Assembly: GCA_947173495.1 (NCBI GenBank)
Contig: CAMWFQ010000001.1
Span: forward strand, 62,001 to 126,000
Source: an uncultured Lachnospiraceae bacterium
Lineage (GTDB): Bacteria; Bacillota; Clostridia; Lachnospirales; Lachnospiraceae
Length of the DNA: 64,000 bases
Direction of reading: 5' to 3'
The translations under genes were made by a program, and so were the position numbers. The notes beneath the pieces are model-generated. The model made no database searches, had not been told where the DNA came from, and worked only from the letters and a program-made list of their open reading frames with translations. How positions within the stretch are numbered: the stretch's first letter is position 1; every line of letters starts with the position of its first letter. This document shows, one piece after another, positions 16,831 through 26,664 of this stretch.

Positions 16831-18174
16831 TTTTTTCTTTTCAAAGAAATCATCAATGTTTTTTTTGATCTCCGCAGGCTTCAAATTTTTCAACAGATAT
16901 CCTGCAGGCTTTAAGGCCATCACATTTCTCACGCTCTCCGGATCACCTCTGCCAGTCAGAAAGATGACCGGAATATTTGTGAATTCCTTCTCCGACCGGA
17001 GCATTTCCAGCGTCTGTTTTCCATCACACACCGGCATCTCATAATCCAGCAGAACCAGATCCGGCCTGCTTAACGTAATTGCCCGGATCGCCGCCACCCC
17101 GGATTCCGCCTGCGCCACCTCATAGTCCTTATCCAGAAGATCCTGAATGCGCTTGCGAATGGTCATGGAATCATCCACTATAAGTACCTTTTTCCTGGTT
17201 CCCGTCCCTTTCCTGCTGATCAGATACTGTTCCACCTCTGTCATGGCGTTTTCAGCTCCAATGGCCGTTCCGACACCATTTTGAAGCAAGTGCGGCGCAA
17301 TGATACAATAGGCAAAATAACCTTCACCCGTATTAAAAAGCAGGCTCAGCTGCGGCTTTTCTCTCTCAAACACTTTCTGAAACTGTTCATAGGACAGAAG
17401 CTTTTCTCCTCTCAGCTCATAGGCTTCCATAGCCGGGAACTGCTCCATGATGCGTCCCACAAACTGCCGCGCCGTATATCTGGCGGCATGAACCAGCATG
17501 CTGTCGAACTTATCTGAACGTACCCCCATATGTTTCCCTAACGTACTGATCAGCAGCTTTTCTTCGAAAACCAGAATGATTTCCTGCTTTTTCTCATCCT
17601 GCCCTGTCCCATAGATCAGATCATAATATACGCCTTCTCCGAATCTCTCTCCGCCGTAGGCGTCACTGATCAGGCGCGACTCCAGATGAAACATATCAAA
17701 TACAAGCTGGTTGATCCCATTTTTCATTGCTGTAATGACTTCATTTGATGGAAGATTCTCCCACTTCCTCAGACGCTTTCCTGTAATGGACAGGTCCTCC
17801 GTCGTCGTATGCCCGATCAGCCATCCGGCGCATACTCCCAGAAAATGATCCACTGCCTCCTGGGAATAATCGGCCTGCTCCAGCTCCCCCTCCAACGCAG
17901 GCAGCGTATTCTCTCGAAAACTTCTATGTATTCTCCTGTGCTGGTCGAATCCTTCATAGCCAATGGAAATCATATACGCTTCTTCATCTGCAAAATGTTT
18001 GAGCGCATGTTCCTTGAAAAATTTAATTCCTTCCTGACATGCCCATTTCCGGTTCGCTTCCTCATCCTTAAAAGAAAAAATCCGGTTGATTATCTTGAAA
18101 AGCCGCTGATGCTCTTTATCAATAGAATCTACACCTATATTAAACTCTTTTTGCCATACAAACTGCGCATCCAT
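16825..18174 (-). CDS. Hemerythrin - CheX-like - receiver fusion protein
   Basis: The 449-residue cytoplasmic protein has an N-terminal hemerythrin domain with a full diiron set (His 22, His 60, Glu 64, His 79, His 83, and H122-xxxx-D127). The middle region (~140-310) resembles CheX/CheC-type phosphatase folds in its predicted layout. The C-terminal receiver begins KKVLIVDDS with phosphoacceptor in LLDYEMPVCDG. Hemerythrins bind O2 or sense redox state, so the fusion could report oxygen exposure to phosphorelay signalling. The middle-domain call is the weakest part. It lies directly upstream of the hybrid kinase. Confidence 0.8.
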   Translation of the reverse strand: MDAQFVWQKEFNIGVDSIDKEHQRLFKIINRIFSFKDEEANRKWACQEGIKFFKEHALKHFADEEAYMISIGYEGFDQHRRIHRSFRENTLPALEGELEQADYSQEAVDHFLGVCAGWLIGHTTTEDLSITGKRLRKWENLPSNEVITAMKNGINQLVFDMFHLESRLISDAYGGERFGEGVYYDLIYGTGQDEKKQEIILVFEEKLLISTLGKHMGVRSDKFDSMLVHAARYTARQFVGRIMEQFPAMEAYELRGEKLLSYEQFQKVFEREKPQLSLLFNTGEGYFAYCIIAPHLLQNGVGTAIGAENAMTEVEQYLISRKGTGTRKKVLIVDDSMTIRKRIQDLLDKDYEVAQAESGVAAIRAITLSRPDLVLLDYEMPVCDGKQTLEMLRSEKEFTNIPVIFLTGRGDPESVRNVMALKPAGYLLKNLKPAEIKKNIDDFFEKKKG

Positions 18175-18546
18175 GTAAACTCCTCCTCATCACAGACTCA
18201 TGCTCCACCTTCTATTCGGAAACACGATTTATTATATAACACAGGCTATCCAAAATGCAATCTCATTTTACAGTATGACTGTCGGAAATGCAATGCAACG
18301 GGGGGAAAAGTATGATATAATTGTAACGATCCGGTTACTATTCACGACCTGTGGGCCGCTCATAGCAACGATTCGAGTGATATTCTCTTCACTCCTGAAT
18401 CATATTCTCACGGAATGCATATTTGCTGTGCCGACCATAAGAAAACAGATATTTTGCCGGGAGTGAATACGCCCCTTTGCCGAAGGCTGAATAGTGACGT
18501 ATCATTCCTATATTTTATTATCAAACAGCCGAAAAAGGAGGGTATC
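18175..18546. other. Divergent promoter region between hemerythrin gene and ade
   Basis: No gene is visible in these 372 bp. Minus-strand promoter elements are at 18231-18260. A plus-strand TATAAT (in GATATAATTG near 18315) may serve ade, but its -35 is poor. AATGCAA occurs three times between 18254 and 18300. CATATTCTCACGGAATGC at 18401-18418 recurs exactly at 52160-52177. I looked for a purine riboswitch before ade and did not find one. Confidence 0.4.
18231..18260 (-). promoter_or_regulatory. Promoter of the hemerythrin-receiver gene
   Basis: On the minus strand TTGCAT (18255-18260) and TATAAT (18231-18236) are 18 bp apart. The -10 is perfect and the -35 weak. Confidence 0.5.
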
Positions 18547-20355
18547 ATGATCAATCATTTTTGTAAACATCCCCTGTGGGAAGTCAGCCCGCAGCTGGCA
18601 GCTGTAGCCGGCGGCACGCGTCCGGCGGACATGGTAATCATCCATGCAAATCTGATCAACGTCTGCACCCGAGAGATTCTGCCGGATACATCTGTGGCCA
18701 TTGCCGCCGGTCGTATCGCGCTTGTGGGCGATGCGGTACACTGTATCGGAGAGGGCACTCTGGTTGTGGACGCCCAGGGGCAATATCTGGCACCAGGCTT
18801 TCTGGATGGCCACATTCATGTGGAATCTTCCATGATGGGCGCGGGAGAATACGCCAGAGCGGTAATTCCCCATGGCACTACCGGAATCTATATGGATCCC
18901 CATGAAATCTGCAACGTACTTGGACTTGATGGCGTACAGTGTATGATGGAGGATGCTGCGCGCACGCCTCTGAAGACGATGCTGACTACGCCTTCCTGTG
19001 TGCCTGCCGTTCCCGGTTTTGAAGATACAGGCTCTCATGTGGGTCCGGAAGATGTTGCCCGGACTATGGACTGGGAAAATTGTGTGGGGCTGGGCGAAAT
19101 GATGAATTTCCCCGGTATTCTTTCTTCTAATGAAGAAACCCACGCCATTACCGGCAATACACTGAAGGCCGGAAAGATTGTGACCGGCCACTATTCCATG
19201 CCGGAAAACGGCAAAGGGCTCAATGCTTATGTCGCTTCCGGAATCCGCTGCTGCCACGAATCCACCAGGGCGGAAGATGCCCTTGCAAAAATGCGTCTCG
19301 GCATGTATGCCATGTTCCGGGAAGGTTCTGCCTGGCATGATCTGAAAGAAGTATCAAAAAGTATCACGGAGCATAAAGTAGATACTCGCTTTGCTGTCCT
19401 GATCTCCGACGATACTCATCCTCATACCCTTTTATCCCAGGGACATCTGGATCATATTGTCCGCCGCGCCGTACAGGAGGGCATCGATGTCCTGACGGCG
19501 ATCCAAATGGTTACCATCAACTGCGCCCAGTGCTTCCAGATGGATCATGAGCTGGGGAGCATTGCGCCCGGGAAATGTGCCGATCTGGTTCTTCTTGACA
19601 ATCTGGATGATCTGAATGTGAAAAAGGTCTGGATCGATGGTGAGCTGGCAGCGGCAGACGGCGCTGTGACAGATGAATATGCGCCTTATACCTATCCGGA
19701 ATGGGCGACACGTTCTATTCATATCCGCGATGCCATCACCCCTGAAACCTTCCGCATTCCCGCAAAAGAAGCGCAGATCAGCGCTGAAGGGACGGTAACC
19801 GTACGCGCCATTGAAGTAATTCCTGCCCGGGTCGGCGATTACGAACGCCATATAGCGCTGCCGGTTAAGGATGGACTTCTGGAATCTGATACCACACAGG
19901 ACGTACTGAAAACGGTGGTATTTGAACGTCATCATGCTACCGGCAAAAAAGGATTTGGCTTTGTGAAAGGCTTCGGCATCCAGTGCGGCGCCATGGCATC
20001 CACTGTTGCCCACGATGCCCATAATCTTCTGGTCGTGGGCACAAACGACGAAGATATGGCGCTGGCGGCCAATACACTGATCAACTGCGGCGGCGGTATG
20101 TGCGCTGTACAAAGTGGAAAGGTGCTTGGCCTGGTTGCATTGCCCATCGCCGGTCTGATGAGCGATAAGCCCGTGGAGGAAATCGGAAAGATCGTCGCCG
20201 ATCTGGAAGATGCCTGGAAAAAGATCGGCTGCTCCATGCCATCGCCTTTTATGACTATGGCGCTGATCCCGCTGGCCTGCCTGCCGGAGCTTCGGCTGAC
20301 CGACCGGGGACTGGTGGACTGCAACCGCTTCTGTTTTGTGGATATTGAAGTATAG
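18547..20355 (+). CDS. ade: Adenine deaminase
   Basis: The 602-residue enzyme converts adenine to hypoxanthine and ammonia for purine salvage. The amidohydrolase metal motif GHIHVESSM is near residue ~92, with [21 protein letters not shown] and [10 protein letters not shown] further on. The family-specific C-terminal half has [16 protein letters not shown] and [11 protein letters not shown]. Length is normal. The ATG at 18547 has AAGGAGGG at ideal spacing; an upstream reading would add 44 residues without a ribosome site. A chemoreceptor follows 55 bp downstream and may share the transcript. Confidence 0.94.
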   Translation: MINHFCKHPLWEVSPQLAAVAGGTRPADMVIIHANLINVCTREILPDTSVAIAAGRIALVGDAVHCIGEGTLVVDAQGQYLAPGFLDGHIHVESSMMGAGEYARAVIPHGTTGIYMDPHEICNVLGLDGVQCMMEDAARTPLKTMLTTPSCVPAVPGFEDTGSHVGPEDVARTMDWENCVGLGEMMNFPGILSSNEETHAITGNTLKAGKIVTGHYSMPENGKGLNAYVASGIRCCHESTRAEDALAKMRLGMYAMFREGSAWHDLKEVSKSITEHKVDTRFAVLISDDTHPHTLLSQGHLDHIVRRAVQEGIDVLTAIQMVTINCAQCFQMDHELGSIAPGKCADLVLLDNLDDLNVKKVWIDGELAAADGAVTDEYAPYTYPEWATRSIHIRDAITPETFRIPAKEAQISAEGTVTVRAIEVIPARVGDYERHIALPVKDGLLESDTTQDVLKTVVFERHHATGKKGFGFVKGFGIQCGAMASTVAHDAHNLLVVGTNDEDMALAANTLINCGGGMCAVQSGKVLGLVALPIAGLMSDKPVEEIGKIVADLEDAWKKIGCSMPSPFMTMALIPLACLPELRLTDRGLVDCNRFCFVDIEV

Positions 20356-20410
20356 CCAAAAGCTTTTGTATTATGATTTAAAATTTAATTTTTACCGTGA
20401 GGGGAACGTT

Positions 20411-22438
20411 ATGAAATTTTTAGTAAATCGAAAACTTGCCACACGTATCGGCATCATTACCACAATCATTACTTTTGCCGGCACATTGCTGCTCTGGCTT
20501 ATTGTTTCCAGCCGTGTCGCCTCTATGGTTGAGAGCAATATTACCAACCAGATGATCGACGCCGTAGAATCCAGGGCCGCAATCATTAATGACTATGTAT
20601 CTTCCGCAGAAGAATACATGACAGCCTTTGCACTGGGCAGTGAGGTCCGCGATCTTCTCTCTAACCCGAGAGATCATCAGCTGCTGGAGAAAGCTCAGAA
20701 GTATACAGAAGATTTTGCTTCCGTTAAGGGGATCTTTGAGGGATTGTATATCGGCACTCCCGATACCTATATTCTGACACATACTTCTCATGGCGCTATC
20801 GGGATGATCACCCGGACCGGTGAATCACTGGATATGTTTCGCGACACCATTCTGGCCCGCCCGGAGCTTACCAATCTTGGTATCATGAAGTCGCCCGGAA
20901 CCGGAAGCATGATTCTTTCCATGTATTATCCTCTTTTTGAAGGACAGGAGTGTATCGGATACGTGGGGGCCGGCGTTTATGCCAGCCGGTTAATGGACGC
21001 ACTGCTGAATCTGGACATCGAAGGACTTCCTAACAGTGAGTATGTGTTTTTAAATGTGGATACCGGCATGTATCTGTATCATGAAGATGAAACGCTTCTC
21101 AATACGGAAACTGTCGACAGCGGCTATCAGGAAATTCTCAGCCGGATCAGAACAGAGGACAGCACAGAAGCAGGCACCTATTCCTATCAGGACGAAAACG
21201 GCGTAGACCAGCTGGTGGTTTATAAATATCTGAAGGACAGGAACTGGGTGTTCATGGTCCGCGACAATGCCTCGGAGGTTTACAGCGAGGTGGTAACCGT
21301 ACGCACCACAGTGGGCGTTTTGTGTGGCGCTGTATCGACAATCATCATCCTTGTCACACTGCTGATCCTGTACCGGGAAGGCAGAGAACTCATGATCATG
21401 GAACGTGCCATCCGGCACCTTGGTAATCTGGAGCTTTCCGCTGACCGGGATCTGGAATCCTTTTATGGCAGAAAAGATGAAATCGGTATGATCGCGCTGA
21501 CCATTCATCATGTCTGTGATTGCCTTCGGAAAACAATTGAGGATATCGGCCGGATCCTGGGCGAAATGGCGGATGGCAACATTGCTGTGGACGTGGAGAA
21601 AAACGATTCCTATTACATTGGTGATTTCAAAGTTCTGGCTGAAAGCCTTAAAAGCATTCGCACCCATCTTACAGATGTAATGCGGAATATCACACATATT
21701 GCCAATCAGGTTGATAACGGCGCAAACCAGGTATCCGCCGGTGCCCAGGCTTTGTCCCAGGGAACCATGCAGCAAAAAGATTCCATCAATGGGCTTGTGT
21801 CCAATATCACAGACATCACTGCTCAGATTCAAAACAGCACCATCCGCTGCAGCAATGCCAGCGATCTGGTTGACAGAGCCACCGGCTATGCCGCCGAGGC
21901 TGATACAAAAATGGAACAGTTGATTACCGCCACGCAAAATATTGAACGCTCGTCCACTCAAATCGTCAGCATTATAAAAACCATCGAAGATATCGCTTCG
22001 CAGACAAATATCCTTGCGCTGAACGCTGCCATTGAGGCTGCGCGTGCCGGTGAAGCCGGAAAGGGATTTGCGGTTGTATCTGACGAAGTCAGAAATCTTG
22101 CGTCCAGATCCGCCGAAGCCGCTCAAAATACAAGCGCCTTAATCAGCCATTCTATTCATGACGTAAAGACAGGTACAGATTCTACAAGTCTTGCCATTTC
22201 CGCCATGCAGGTTATCAATGAATGTATCCAGTCTATCAAAACACTGATGGACGAAATTGCACTCGCCAGCAGCCAGCAGGCTGAGATGATCGTTTCTGTG
22301 GAAAACAGAATCAAAGAGGTTTCCAGAGTCATACAGACAAACTCTGATGCCGCTGAAGAAAGTGCGGCAATTTCCAATGAGCTTTCAGGCCAGGCAAGAA
22401 CCTTAAGTCAGCTGATCAGCCAGTTCCGTATTCAGTAG
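20411..22438 (+). CDS. Methyl-accepting chemotaxis protein
   Basis: The 675-residue receptor has membrane segments at ~12-33 and ~300-322 around a dCache-type extracellular sensor. A HAMP-like linker leads to the signalling domain, whose hairpin tip reads [20 protein letters not shown] near residue ~525, followed by [16 protein letters not shown]. Ligand is unknown. Its position right after adenine deaminase invites the guess that it senses a purine, but nothing in the sensor shows this. No CheA/CheW or flagellar gene is nearby. Confidence 0.92.
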   Translation: MKFLVNRKLATRIGIITTIITFAGTLLLWLIVSSRVASMVESNITNQMIDAVESRAAIINDYVSSAEEYMTAFALGSEVRDLLSNPRDHQLLEKAQKYTEDFASVKGIFEGLYIGTPDTYILTHTSHGAIGMITRTGESLDMFRDTILARPELTNLGIMKSPGTGSMILSMYYPLFEGQECIGYVGAGVYASRLMDALLNLDIEGLPNSEYVFLNVDTGMYLYHEDETLLNTETVDSGYQEILSRIRTEDSTEAGTYSYQDENGVDQLVVYKYLKDRNWVFMVRDNASEVYSEVVTVRTTVGVLCGAVSTIIILVTLLILYREGRELMIMERAIRHLGNLELSADRDLESFYGRKDEIGMIALTIHHVCDCLRKTIEDIGRILGEMADGNIAVDVEKNDSYYIGDFKVLAESLKSIRTHLTDVMRNITHIANQVDNGANQVSAGAQALSQGTMQQKDSINGLVSNITDITAQIQNSTIRCSNASDLVDRATGYAAEADTKMEQLITATQNIERSSTQIVSIIKTIEDIASQTNILALNAAIEAARAGEAGKGFAVVSDEVRNLASRSAEAAQNTSALISHSIHDVKTGTDSTSLAISAMQVINECIQSIKTLMDEIALASSQQAEMIVSVENRIKEVSRVIQTNSDAAEESAAISNELSGQARTLSQLISQFRIQ

Positions 22439-22444
22439 ATTGAG

Positions 22445-22490
22445 GATGCGCACCTTATTCCAAATATCCCAAATGGATAGGGTGTGCATC
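22445..22490. terminator. Terminator between the chemoreceptor and NhaC genes
   Basis: GATGCGCACC (22445-22454) pairs with GGTGTGCATC (22481-22490), and inner bases partly continue the stem. It lies 6 bp after the chemoreceptor stop codon, between convergent genes. No strong T-run follows. Confidence 0.5.
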
Positions 22491-22601
22491 ACATGCCTCT
22501 TTGCTCCGGATTCTGTCCGGCATTTTCTATAAAGGATACCGGAAGCTCTCCCGCACAGAACATGCAGGGAACTTCTATCAATCATAAGCATCTGCTTTCT
22601 G

Positions 22602-23975
22602 TCAGTCTGCTCCGGGATATTTCCTTCCGTATCCGGTGATCACTGCCAGCAGTAACATCCCCAGCATACAGAGCGAATAGTAATTCACAAAAGGCACGGA
22701 AGAAGGCGCCACCGCAAATTCCTCTCCAAATTGAGCTGAGAGCTGCGCCGGGATCACACAGTGTACCGTCCAGGGCGCCAGAAAGCAGAAGACACAACCC
22801 GTACAGTCCATCAGGTTTGCCCTGCGATACCGGTTCACACCTGCCTTTTCCCCAATCTCATTGACCAGATCGCCAAGCGCCACGATGGCCACTGAAATCA
22901 CACCGGTCACCATACTCAATATGCCCACAGAGAGAACAATGGCCGCCTCTGTGCTGCGCTCCTTTTTTGCAAAGCGCGCCAGAACCCTTCTCACATCCTC
23001 AAACAGACCGCTGCATTCCATCACACCCAGAAGCGCAAATACTGCGATCAGCATTGCCACCGTACCTGCTGTCCCCGTAACAGCCTCTATGATTGCCCCG
23101 GACACGGAAAAGCCGCCGGGAAATGAGATCAGGTCATCCACACGATAAACTCCAAAAACCAGTCCGGCGGCAGCTCCTGCCAGAATCCCCCAGGACAGAG
23201 CCGTAATCAGATGTTTCCTCATCATACACAGAACGATAATAACCACAGGAACCACCAGCATAACCAGACTTGCCGGCTCTACTTTTCCGCCCGCCGTCTC
23301 AATCGCCGCGCTGCCTTCCGTAGTTCCTGAAAACAGCAAAAACAGCACCAACGCTCCTGCTGCTGCCGGCAGGCTGTAACGTGTTCGCGTTTTCACGACA
23401 GTCCCCAGATCTGCACTCTGTGTTGCGGATGAAGCGATAGTTGTATCCGAGACAGGCCCCAGATTATCACCAAATGCTGCCCCCGATACGATAGCGCCGA
23501 TCATAAATTCCGGCGCTGCCCCCGCCATCACACCTACCGGAAACAGAATGGGAATTACCACAAAGTAAGTGCCTACCGACGTTCCCGTCGCAAATGCCAG
23601 CAGGCAGGTAATGAGGAAAGCCGCCGCCACAAAGAGCTTTCCTGTAAAGCCCGCCGAAACCACATATACCGCAATGGTCTGCACTACCCCGCTGGCGGAG
23701 ATCAGCTTTCCTGAAACAGCTGCCAGCATCACAGCCAGAACGATCACGGCAAACATCGGCTTACTCAGGCCGTACACCAACGCCTCCCCATATGCCTTCT
23801 CATCCTTTGCGAAAATAACGCCTGTCACCAGTGCCGTAAAAAAAGCCAGCACATATCCGTTTACATTGGACTGGCAAAATGCCGCCCATCCGATCATTGC
23901 CGCCGCCACAATGATGGGCGCCAGCTTCCCTGCCTTCCCAAAATGAAATTCTGTCCTTTTTGCTCTCTGATCCAT
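22602..23975 (-). CDS. NhaC-type Na+/H+ antiporter family membrane protein
   Basis: The 457-residue protein has ~11-12 hydrophobic segments. The segment FATGTSVGTYFVVIPILFP and the motif GAAFGDNLGPVSDTTIASSA are typical of the NhaC branch of the ion transporter superfamily. Members exchange Na+ for H+ or, in some cases, a carboxylate or amino acid pair, so the true substrate is open. The start has AAAGGAG upstream. It appears to be a single-gene unit. Confidence 0.88.
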   Translation of the reverse strand: MDQRAKRTEFHFGKAGKLAPIIVAAAMIGWAAFCQSNVNGYVLAFFTALVTGVIFAKDEKAYGEALVYGLSKPMFAVIVLAVMLAAVSGKLISASGVVQTIAVYVVSAGFTGKLFVAAAFLITCLLAFATGTSVGTYFVVIPILFPVGVMAGAAPEFMIGAIVSGAAFGDNLGPVSDTTIASSATQSADLGTVVKTRTRYSLPAAAGALVLFLLFSGTTEGSAAIETAGGKVEPASLVMLVVPVVIIVLCMMRKHLITALSWGILAGAAAGLVFGVYRVDDLISFPGGFSVSGAIIEAVTGTAGTVAMLIAVFALLGVMECSGLFEDVRRVLARFAKKERSTEAAIVLSVGILSMVTGVISVAIVALGDLVNEIGEKAGVNRYRRANLMDCTGCVFCFLAPWTVHCVIPAQLSAQFGEEFAVAPSSVPFVNYYSLCMLGMLLLAVITGYGRKYPGAD

Positions 23976-24044
23976 CTCTGCACTCCTTTGTGTCCTTCTG
24001 AAAAAGCTGATTCTGTGGCAAAGACCTTCTGATTTTGCAGCGTC

Positions 24045-24218
24045 TCAGGGCTGGAAATACAGCAGTCCGAACCAGCCTGCACGGTGGCGGTTTTCCCTGG
24101 GAGTGCTGACATGAGCCGGAATAATAGCTGTTCCATAGTGTTCAGCCATCTCCTGATAGGGCTCATTGATCTGCCGCTCTTTCCACTCACCATTATGAAC
24201 AACTACACCGGCATCCAT
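24045..24218 (-). pseudogene. IS21-family istA transposase fragment
   Basis: An open stretch of 57 codons includes NEPYQEMAEHYGTAIIPAHV followed by STPRENRHRAG. This matches the well-conserved DDE-domain segment of IS21 IstA (Y-x-x-x-AEHYGT-x-I-x-PA...). Neither the rest of istA nor istB is present, and the reading frame ends soon after. It is a decayed remnant between the NhaC and hydrolase genes. The identification is from memory of the family motif. Confidence 0.65.
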
Positions 24219-24294
24219 TCAAGCTTATTGTAAGGGTAAGTATCACCATTGGCTGGCTTTGCCATTTAGTTAATATATACTTTGTATACTGGAT

Positions 24295-26322
24295 TCAGTA
24301 CATAACAACCTCCACGTAAGACTGATACTCTCTATCCTGGTGAATCGTGACTGTAGCCTTCTGCTTCTTTTCGCTGTTGAAGCCATCCTTTGTATTGGTG
24401 TTAGGAAAGATAAAATTCTTCGCACTGGATGTAACCGTAAAACGCATTCTGTGTCCCGGAAGAAACATATTAGATATTTTAGTTGTCCTGATCGTTACCT
24501 CATACACTTTTCCGGGCTCCATGTACTGCGGTGTCTCGAACCCGTTCCTGTATTTTGCGTCAATCACTCCATCGGCAAGTTTTACAGATTTTCCGTTCTC
24601 GTCCACATCTGTCATACGGAATACAAAATCTGTATCCGGGCAGTCGCAGGATACGAATAAATGTGCCATCATATCACCTGTTACCGTAACAGGTTTCTCA
24701 AAAGGCTCGGAAGTATACAACAAAAAATCATCCCGCTTTTCCTCTTCCGTATAATCCTCGGGCACTCCTATCTCATTTTCAGACATATCGATTATATGTG
24801 CAGCAGGATTGTCCGGATCATAGATATATCTGTCTCTCTCTCCCTTCAGTTCAATACGCGTTACTTTTCCACTTTCCGGAGGCCAGGAATCTGCTGTTTT
24901 CCATTTATTCTCTCCCAGGGTGTAGTATTCCACTTTCGGTGTCCTCTCAATGCCGTTATCCACACCTTTCAGGAAGTGATCCAGCCACATCATGCTCTGC
25001 AGATCCACATCATAGCGCAGGGCGTCCTCTCCCATATAGATTCCGTGCAGATCATATTCCGCATTTCCGCCATGCTTCCATGGGCCAAGGATTGTTTTCC
25101 AGGTTCCCGCCGGCCAGTCCCTTACCAGATCAAGCGCCTCTGTGGTTCCCATTCCATTATCATCAAACCATCCCGACAGGATCAACGCCGGAACGGGTCC
25201 TCCCGCATAACGTTCTTTCCAGTTCGTGCGCCTCCACATTTCATCCATATCCTTATGCCCAAGCCATTCCTTCAGGAATGGGATCTCCCTTCCAAGAGCT
25301 TTCTTCGGGATCTCCTCCAGCGGGCGTATATCCAGCACCGTATCCCAGTCATCCCTTATCATCTTGTCCGGATCGATCTTCTGTTCAGACATGGCAAAAG
25401 CCCAGGCAAGCATGCCGGAGGCAAAACATCCCCCTCTTCTTGGCAGATCCACAAAAGCGCTTCCCGCACATACGCTGCTCAGCATCGCCTTTAAATGTGG
25501 ATTCCCGCTGGCTGCTGCCGCCCACTGCACATAACCGAGATAGGACCCTCCGGTCATGGACACCTGCCCGTCGCTCCACTCCTGCCTGGCAATCCAGTTT
25601 AACGTATCGTCCCCATCTTCCACTTCATAGTAATTGGGCTGCCATTTTCCGCTACTCTCCTCGCGTCCTCTCGTATCCTGTACCACCAGTGCATAGCCCC
25701 TCTGCACGAAGCGGTAATAGATTTCTACGTTCTTTTTCTTTCCGTAAGGCGTTCTTACAAGCACGGCGGGAGTCTTTTCCCCGGCCATTTCGCCTTCCTT
25801 TTCCGGTAAATACACGTCTGTGGCAAGCGTTTCACCATCCCTTGTATCTACAAAAAATGTCCCGATAAAGCTTACGTTTGCCGGCTCCTCCGGATACATT
25901 TCTTTCCATTTGGAAAGCACGGTTTTTTCCTCACAGCCTTCCCGCACAAGCACGGCCGTATAGTCTCTTGCACTCATCAGAAGCGCATAGATTTTTCCGT
26001 CTTCATAGAATAAATCCTTTGCCGCCTTGCAGTTTCTCTGAATATAGGCTTCTGTCCTGCGCTTCGTAAACGCCTCGCCTGAGGCAGTCACATCATGCTC
26101 CATTCCTCTTTCTATCATTTTTTCATATTCTTTTAAATGACAGAAAAACTCTCGCAGGCTTCTTTTACAAAGCTGCTCAAAATACTCGTCCGCTTCCTCG
26201 CTCAGCAGCTCCTTGGGAAGCCAGCGCCCCGACATGGCATCCCGCCTGGAAACGAAAACTCCCTGTTCTTCTTCATAAAATCTTCCATACAAAATACCGG
26301 ATAAGTAAAAATTCCACTGCAT
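24295..26322 (-). CDS. CocE/NonD-type (S15-like) alpha/beta hydrolase
   Basis: The 675-residue protein belongs to the X-Pro dipeptidyl-peptidase/cocaine-esterase group. The nucleophile Ser is in GGSYLGYVQW, the Asp in LSGWFDDNGM and the His in GPWKHGG. A C-terminal jelly-roll-like domain (MMAHLFVSCDCPDTDFVF onward) completes the family architecture. About 150 N-terminal residues before FVDTRDGETLATDVYLP are extra and of unknown role. There is no signal peptide, so it is probably cytoplasmic. Natural substrate, ester or peptide, is unknown. An AAGGAGG site precedes the start. Confidence 0.87.
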   Translation of the reverse strand: MQWNFYLSGILYGRFYEEEQGVFVSRRDAMSGRWLPKELLSEEADEYFEQLCKRSLREFFCHLKEYEKMIERGMEHDVTASGEAFTKRRTEAYIQRNCKAAKDLFYEDGKIYALLMSARDYTAVLVREGCEEKTVLSKWKEMYPEEPANVSFIGTFFVDTRDGETLATDVYLPEKEGEMAGEKTPAVLVRTPYGKKKNVEIYYRFVQRGYALVVQDTRGREESSGKWQPNYYEVEDGDDTLNWIARQEWSDGQVSMTGGSYLGYVQWAAAASGNPHLKAMLSSVCAGSAFVDLPRRGGCFASGMLAWAFAMSEQKIDPDKMIRDDWDTVLDIRPLEEIPKKALGREIPFLKEWLGHKDMDEMWRRTNWKERYAGGPVPALILSGWFDDNGMGTTEALDLVRDWPAGTWKTILGPWKHGGNAEYDLHGIYMGEDALRYDVDLQSMMWLDHFLKGVDNGIERTPKVEYYTLGENKWKTADSWPPESGKVTRIELKGERDRYIYDPDNPAAHIIDMSENEIGVPEDYTEEEKRDDFLLYTSEPFEKPVTVTGDMMAHLFVSCDCPDTDFVFRMTDVDENGKSVKLADGVIDAKYRNGFETPQYMEPGKVYEVTIRTTKISNMFLPGHRMRFTVTSSAKNFIFPNTNTKDGFNSEKKQKATVTIHQDREYQSYVEVVMY

Positions 26323-26337
26323 GCTCTCTCCTCCTTG

Positions 26338-26648
26338 CTATGCACCGATCATCGCACGTACAATATAGACAACCGCCATTTCGATATAATTGCCGCACAT
26401 TTCGCCGATCCGTTCCCATGTGCAAGCCCGTCCACCATCACATGAATTTTCAATAGTTAAAACCAGAATATGTTCGATCTTCGCTTATCAAATCAAGAGA
26501 ACGAATTTTCTTCGACTCATCAGTCTCAAATGGTTTGCCATTTCTATGATTTCGTCGTTTTCATCCTGATAAAGTTCCTCGCTTCCATCTTTACCTGAGT
26601 ATTTTCGATGCGAAACTGGTTAGTTTCACGCTCATATTTGAATGGCAT
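26338..26648 (-). pseudogene. Decayed small coding remnants downstream of the AlbA_2 gene
   Basis: This is what the 340 bp gap at 26323-26664 holds. An ATG at 26646-26648 opens MPFKYERETNQFRIENTQ and stops after 34 codons. A +1 shift continues into GKDGSEELYQDENDEIIEMA and further, to 26488. A separate open stretch, 26338-26487, reads ENSCDGGRACTWERIGEMCG and ends with a TAG. I do not recognise either. They read like the remains of one or two small genes that followed the AlbA_2 gene by 16 bp. Confidence 0.35.
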
Positions 26649-26664
26649 AATTTCAACCGTTCCC

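Noticed and set aside
18300-18546. Purine riboswitch before adenine deaminase
   Set aside because: The conserved core elements of the purine aptamer could not be found in the leader.
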